64,000 bases of DNA. Origin: Diorhabda sublineata. Lineage: Eukaryota; Arthropoda; Insecta; Coleoptera; Chrysomelidae. A program made the translations under genes and the position numbers. The notes beneath the pieces are model-generated. The model was not told where the DNA came from, did no database searches, and saw only the letters and a list, made by a program, of their open reading frames with translations. Below, piece by piece: positions 59,136 through 64,000 of the stretch. How positions within the stretch are numbered: position 1 is the stretch's first letter; the number at the start of each line of letters is the position of its first letter. The DNA lies in the NCBI RefSeq assembly GCF_026230105.1, contig NC_079483.1, positions 8,053,312 through 8,117,311 of the forward strand. Reading direction: 5' to 3'.

Positions 59136-62100
59136 TAATTTCTTTCGTTGTTTCAAGTTAGATGAGACATTCTATATAATATCAGTTGTCGTGGTACAAT
59201 GCTCGATTTAGTTGAAAGATGATTGCTAGTTATCGTTAAATTTATTTTTTTTTAACGTCCGTTAGTTGATTCATACCAAATCGGACTAAGTGAAAATGAT
59301 AATTCGTGGTCGAAAGGTCAGATTTGTTGAGCTCTATCATTAAAACGAACTAGTATATATATGTATAATTAAAATAAAAAGAGAAAGAGAAAATAACAGT
59401 TGGTTCGGTTAATATAGCAATAGGCAAAACGTGACTTGTCTAAAAAAATAATAAAATAACAATTAAACTAACGGAAAAAAATATATTTATTAATATCCGG
59501 CCTTATATGTAGTAAGATTAATGAATCCACACTTTTAGTAATTATTAATGAACTAAATACTGCATATAAGTATATAAATATAATATTTTTTTAAATACGT
59601 ATAGATTAATTATTCCTTAAGACGACCCTGTCTTTTTATATTGTTGTCATGACAACGAAAGTAAAATGGCTACCTCTCGTTGATGACAGTTCTATATAAA
59701 CATTATTATTTTATTAGATTGCGCCACCTATCGTGGACTTACAAAATGATAAAAACGACTTGTATTTAAAAAAATTATTAAACCTAATTATAATTGAATA
59801 AAAACTAATTAATCCGTTGGAGTATTTAATTAATAAGAAATCGATAAAGTCGGTCGTGATTTGCCATATATTCAAATCAGAATCACGAAATCGAACCAGG
59901 TCGATGAATCACCATCGTATAACGGTTATGTGTTTAGCTGCCGTATTTACGTTTATTTTTTCTCCTTTTCGAACATTGCCAATAGATATAAAGGCTAAAT
60001 AAACACGTAAAGTCGTAAAATAAAACAGTGGGTGATTCTAAAAACGAAATAAAATCAAAAATTTGTATATTTTTCAACTTTATAAAAACATACGCAGTAG
60101 TATTGTGTGTTGCATAACTAATAGATTCAGTATATCGTGTTGTATAATTAATAATTGTTTATAAGATTTAGAATAGGATAAGTTCCCGATTTCACAATTT
60201 TTTTTTTGTTCGATCATCATTTCCGTGTAAACTCTTTTTAGTTACCGATCTCACACTCGAAATATCTCATCCGGCTAACAAAATATACCGCGTCATTTTG
60301 AGTTTTCTACTGGAAAAGAAACGAATAAATACAAAGTTTTAAAAAAAATGTAACCAACAAACTGTCTGGGTTTCAAGTCTTGAATCTATAAAGCATTCGA
60401 ATAAATAAGATGAAATCTTCTTTCTCGGCTCGGCGGTTACTTTATATTCATTTCTTTTGTAATGTTATTTATACGATTTGACGGTACGGCGGGTAAAGAA
60501 TTAAATTCCGAGAAGAACAGGACCGGATTCACTTAAACCGGGCAATCATATAACGAAATTTTTATTAATTGAATTAAAATTAAATAAAATATTTTTTGCG
60601 TTCATTGATACGTACAATTATCTAATAGGCGTCATGTATTACTACTAGGGGTAACGAAAAAATACTACTCCTACTATACTGAGTACTAATTTTTAATTTT
60701 CGATAAAAAAAGTTTTCTCATTAAAATATTTTTTAGGTTAATGTTTAGAATCTTTTATTTTTTTCATTTTGAAGGAAAAAGTTAGATTTCAATAATGTTT
60801 TATTGGCAGATTCGGTCCTGTTCGGTCACGAATACGTGACAAAAGATTCGAAGCCATTAAATTTAAATGCTCGACACTGTTAACGGCCACGTCGATTCTG
60901 AAGTTACTCTTCGACGCAAAAAAAGTTGAAAAAAAGACACTTCTCACCGAAAGGCGGCGTTATCTCGTCCAAATATCTAGCGACAATAACGAACGATGTT
61001 TTCTGACCAGTTTTTACAGAGAATCGGACACAATTTATTTATTTTTTTTTTGTTTTCGAAACCGATACACTGATACGAAGTGTCAAATTCGACGCTTGGA
61101 GTAATCAAGAATGTTGGTCCACATTTGACCGGACTATTATATAGTGAACATACACTACAGTGTTAAAAAAGAAGAAGAAAAACTGCTTGATATTTAGGAT
61201 AGAACCGAATTCTGAACCAAGTCAGGATCGTCTAATGTCGAATATTTTTTGTTATTTGTCTGTTGCATTTTCTAACCTTAAAAAAAAACATGGAAAGTTG
61301 ATGATCGTGATGATGAAATTTCAAATAAAATTTAGAGCTAAACTAAACCAGCGTGTTTTGGATTATTATTATACCAAATTTAATAAAAACTGGCCGAAAC
61401 TCCTTCTTTTATGGCTTCCTTTGACTTTTCAGGGGTAGTTGTGGGGGTTTGAGAAGGTTTTAGTGCCCATTTAATTGAACGGGGTGCTAGAAAGCTGCAA
61501 ATTTTCAAACAATTCTCGAATTGGTTCTGAATCAATTCCAATTTTGAAAATACACATGTGAACTAATCTTCGATACACCCTGTAGTATATTATTGATTAA
61601 TCGCTGTGAAATTATAAAAATTTTCGTTCAAATATTTTGATAAAAAAAATTATTTCATTTCAATAAGTTTTTAATTGTAATCCTAGGGCCGCCCCTGGAT
61701 ACATTTAAATCAATTTTATTATACAATAAAATCACTTGTGTCGTTCTTTTCTATCCTATCTCTATGTTCGATTCTGTTTTCGACGTGTGAGATGCACATC
61801 ATCGAACATGGGGCAAAAAAAAAGAAAATAATCCTCCCGCACTTAAAAGGCATTTAGCTTTGATTATTGGTTACATGCCGAGTCATTAGAACGCCCATAT
61901 AATGTTGGGATACGTCTTAAGTGGATGACGAAGCTATTATAACATTATACGCTCGAACCAGATTTCCAGCACGTTCGTTAAGAAATAGATATTGAAAAAA
62001 ATATTTCGTTGTAGTAAATAAATAAATTTCGTATAAAAACGCGTTACCCCGTATATCAAAGTACTACTAACAATTTGTTTTATCTATGGTGATGAATTCT

Positions 62101-62560
62101 CAGAAACCGCGGTAACATTGACACTCTATAGAAACAACAGAAATAATAAAAAAGAAGAATAGAACACATCCGGTCGTCAAGCGTTACATAAATAAACGAA
62201 AAGCCGACCACAAGAACACGTGTTTTTATAATGCGCCATCGATCTCGTATTCAAATCTCGGAGTGAACCAGAGAAGGCATGACGAAAACTGAAATACAAA
62301 AAAGAAGAATGTAATAGTCCAGTCAATATGGATATTAATTAGGAATTTATGAAAATTTCAATTTATTATTATAAATATTTTTAAAAATGAGTGAAATATG
62401 TAGTTTAAATTAATGGAGTTGCAGTTTAAGAAAATTATAGAATTTAATTTACCAATAGATTTAACAATTTCAAAAATATTTTTTTAAAATAGTAAAAAAC
62501 CGGGTCTAAAATTATTTTTTTATTGTTTGTATGGGCATATCTATGTATTGGTTAAGAATG
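59136..62560. other. No supported gene
   Basis: AT-rich. Short motifs only: AAAAAAGAAGAA at about 61165, 62150 and 62300, TTGACCGGACTATTATAT at 61127, and a hAT-end-like AGGGCCGCCCCTGG at 61684. The 92-residue frame at 61160 is not recognised. Confidence 0.5.
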
Positions 62561-62562
62561 TA

Positions 62563-62590
62563 TACGAGGTTTGTCTGAAAAGCTTCCGAC
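62563..62590 (+). mobile_element. Mariner-like terminus
   Basis: TACGAGGTTTGTCTGAAAAG resembles the TACGAGG starts at 21190 and 56190 and known mariner ends. No transposase coding is recognised behind it. Confidence 0.4.
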
Positions 62591-64000
62591 GTCAACTGAA
62601 AGATTTCAAAACTTATTGAAACAAGTTGGGATATATATTTGCGCATGCGTATTCATTACATCTAACTTCCAGTGACTTTTTCTTGTTTCCTAACCTCAAA
62701 ATTTCACTTTATAGAACATAGAATTTCATCTGATTGGAATTTAACGCGCCTTAAAAAGAGTTTATTGAAATTTAAAAATGATTATGGAAAAAAAGTCTAG
62801 CACAACATTCGTATAATTTATTTCTTACAATCGACTTCATATTAATTTGAACAGCCTATTATCAGGTGAATAACTTTTTATGAATATGTATGGGAATAAT
62901 TTATTTGAACATATTTTGACTGGGCTATATTGCTCGGCCATCTTTGTTGATCGTTTCACGTTTATGTTCAGACAAATTAGACACGGAGTACACGATATGC
63001 AAATTCGTGAAGGTAAAAAACTATAATTCTGTGGTTTAATACGAAAATAAAAATATTTTTTTTACTACATGCTTTTTGCACTTAATATGATACTATTTTA
63101 CCAAATTTGTAGTTAAATGTGAAAAATTTAAACATAAACGTTAAATTCGATTCTTGTATCTAATTTTTTTCAAGTCTGACTTGTTTTTAAAATGAAATTA
63201 AGTATTTCATGGTTGTAAAATTATAGTCCATTCATTTAGTATGTGAATCAATTATTTTATCAAAGTGGAAGTAATAAAAATAAATTTTTACAAACTATAA
63301 TTTTAATTTTAATAATATACATGGTGTATGCGAAAATTATTCGATTTAAGTAAGTAAGTTTCGGTATTATAAGATATTAAAGTTGAAATTTCGAAATCGT
63401 TTTTCGTATGATTAATTAGTATTAATAAATTGATATTTTATAAAAAAATCAAGATGCTACTGAAACCGGAAGTGACAAAAACACGCATGACTGTTATGAC
63501 AAATGTCGTAATTTTTTTACTATGTGTAGTGGAGACACGATTTTTTTTTTATTTACTGTATTATCGAAAAATTATTTGTCTTATATATTTTTTTTCATTT
63601 TAATTAGTTTTGCAATAGAAGTAATTTAGATTTTTGGACGAATGGACTATATTATGACGTAAATCGATAATAAAAATGTCGAATTCGATTTAGTTAGATA
63701 ATCTTGTCAATCATACAGATTATTTCGAACATTTGATTCAATAATAGAATTGTATTAATATACAGGGGGTGTTTGATAAGTCATGTCGGTTCAATTGGTC
63801 TATGAAAAATTTTAGTAAAACGTCCTGATAAGTGTATTTTCGATTATTTCATCATTTATATGAGTTTATCTTGGAAACTAACATAAATATAGTTTCCCAC
63901 GGTATATTTTACAGTTTCCTGTTTTCGTGTAAACGAAACGATGAAAAATCCCCCGTAGACGCCTGCAGCCGATACATAGATATACGTATTAACCTATTAA
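62591..64000. other. No supported gene
   Basis: AT-rich. Contains TTTGACTGGGCTATAT at 62925, a weak exon candidate at 62964-63012, and another element-end-like ATACAGGGGGTGTTTGATAA at 63760. Confidence 0.45.

Noticed and set aside
61160..61438. 92-residue ORF beginning with a lysine run
   Set aside because: No recognisable similarity, no splice context and ordinary AT-rich composition.

Overview
The window is a piece of a large, AT-rich insect nuclear genome, plausibly a beetle, although the species cannot be fixed from sequence alone. The evidence is spliced genes with GT-AG introns, a tachykinin-type FxGxRamide neuropeptide precursor, a eukaryotic tRNA-Asn, mariner, hAT-like and non-LTR remnants, and a short TTAGG run. 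Almost all non-coding length is tandem repeat or decayed mobile DNA. Most of the long open reading frames are low-complexity products of these arrays, and the real genes are chains of short exons.

Layout. (1) About 1-29.5 kb, minus strand: the 5' part of a long-chain acyl-CoA synthetase gene (ACSL1/5/6 type), with the rest of the gene off the left edge. Its exons are at 29520-29442, 12075-11912, 6429-6306 and 2507-2238. A separate alternative first exon at 6623-6537 encodes a cysteine-rich N-terminus instead of the membrane anchor. The introns hold at least nine different satellite arrays (41, 143, 142, 277, about 31, 62, 274, 123 and 42 bp periods), mariner and reverse-transcriptase remnants, and an oppositely oriented tRNA-Asn(GTT). 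(2) 31.7-35.3 kb, plus strand: a tachykinin-related peptide precursor whose main exon carries two peptides. Its 3 kb intron contains a tyrosine-recombinase (Crypton-like) remnant flanked by two related palindromes, and a family of small hairpin repeats. (3) 49.1-35.6 kb, minus strand: a complete exportin-6 gene reconstructed as 17 coding exons (1054 residues), including an ATG-only first exon and a GC-AG intron. (4) 50.1-51.0 kb, plus strand, divergent from exportin-6: a complete Vti1a Qb-SNARE gene in four exons (218 residues). (5) 51-64 kb: mostly non-coding, with an unrecognised first coding exon at 54.9 kb, a mariner remnant, a duplicated 150-180 bp element and microsatellites.

The genes do not form a functional cluster: acyl-CoA synthesis, neuropeptide signalling, actin/profilin nuclear export and endosome/Golgi membrane fusion. 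The features most worth a second look are the recombinase remnant bounded by related palindromes, the 77-unit indel-free 42 bp array that is open across 3.7 kb, the alternative ACSL N-termini, the two-peptide tachykinin precursor, the AGATAA-bearing arrays on both sides of an ACSL exon, and a 31 bp monomer family that has produced 62 and 123 bp higher-order arrays.
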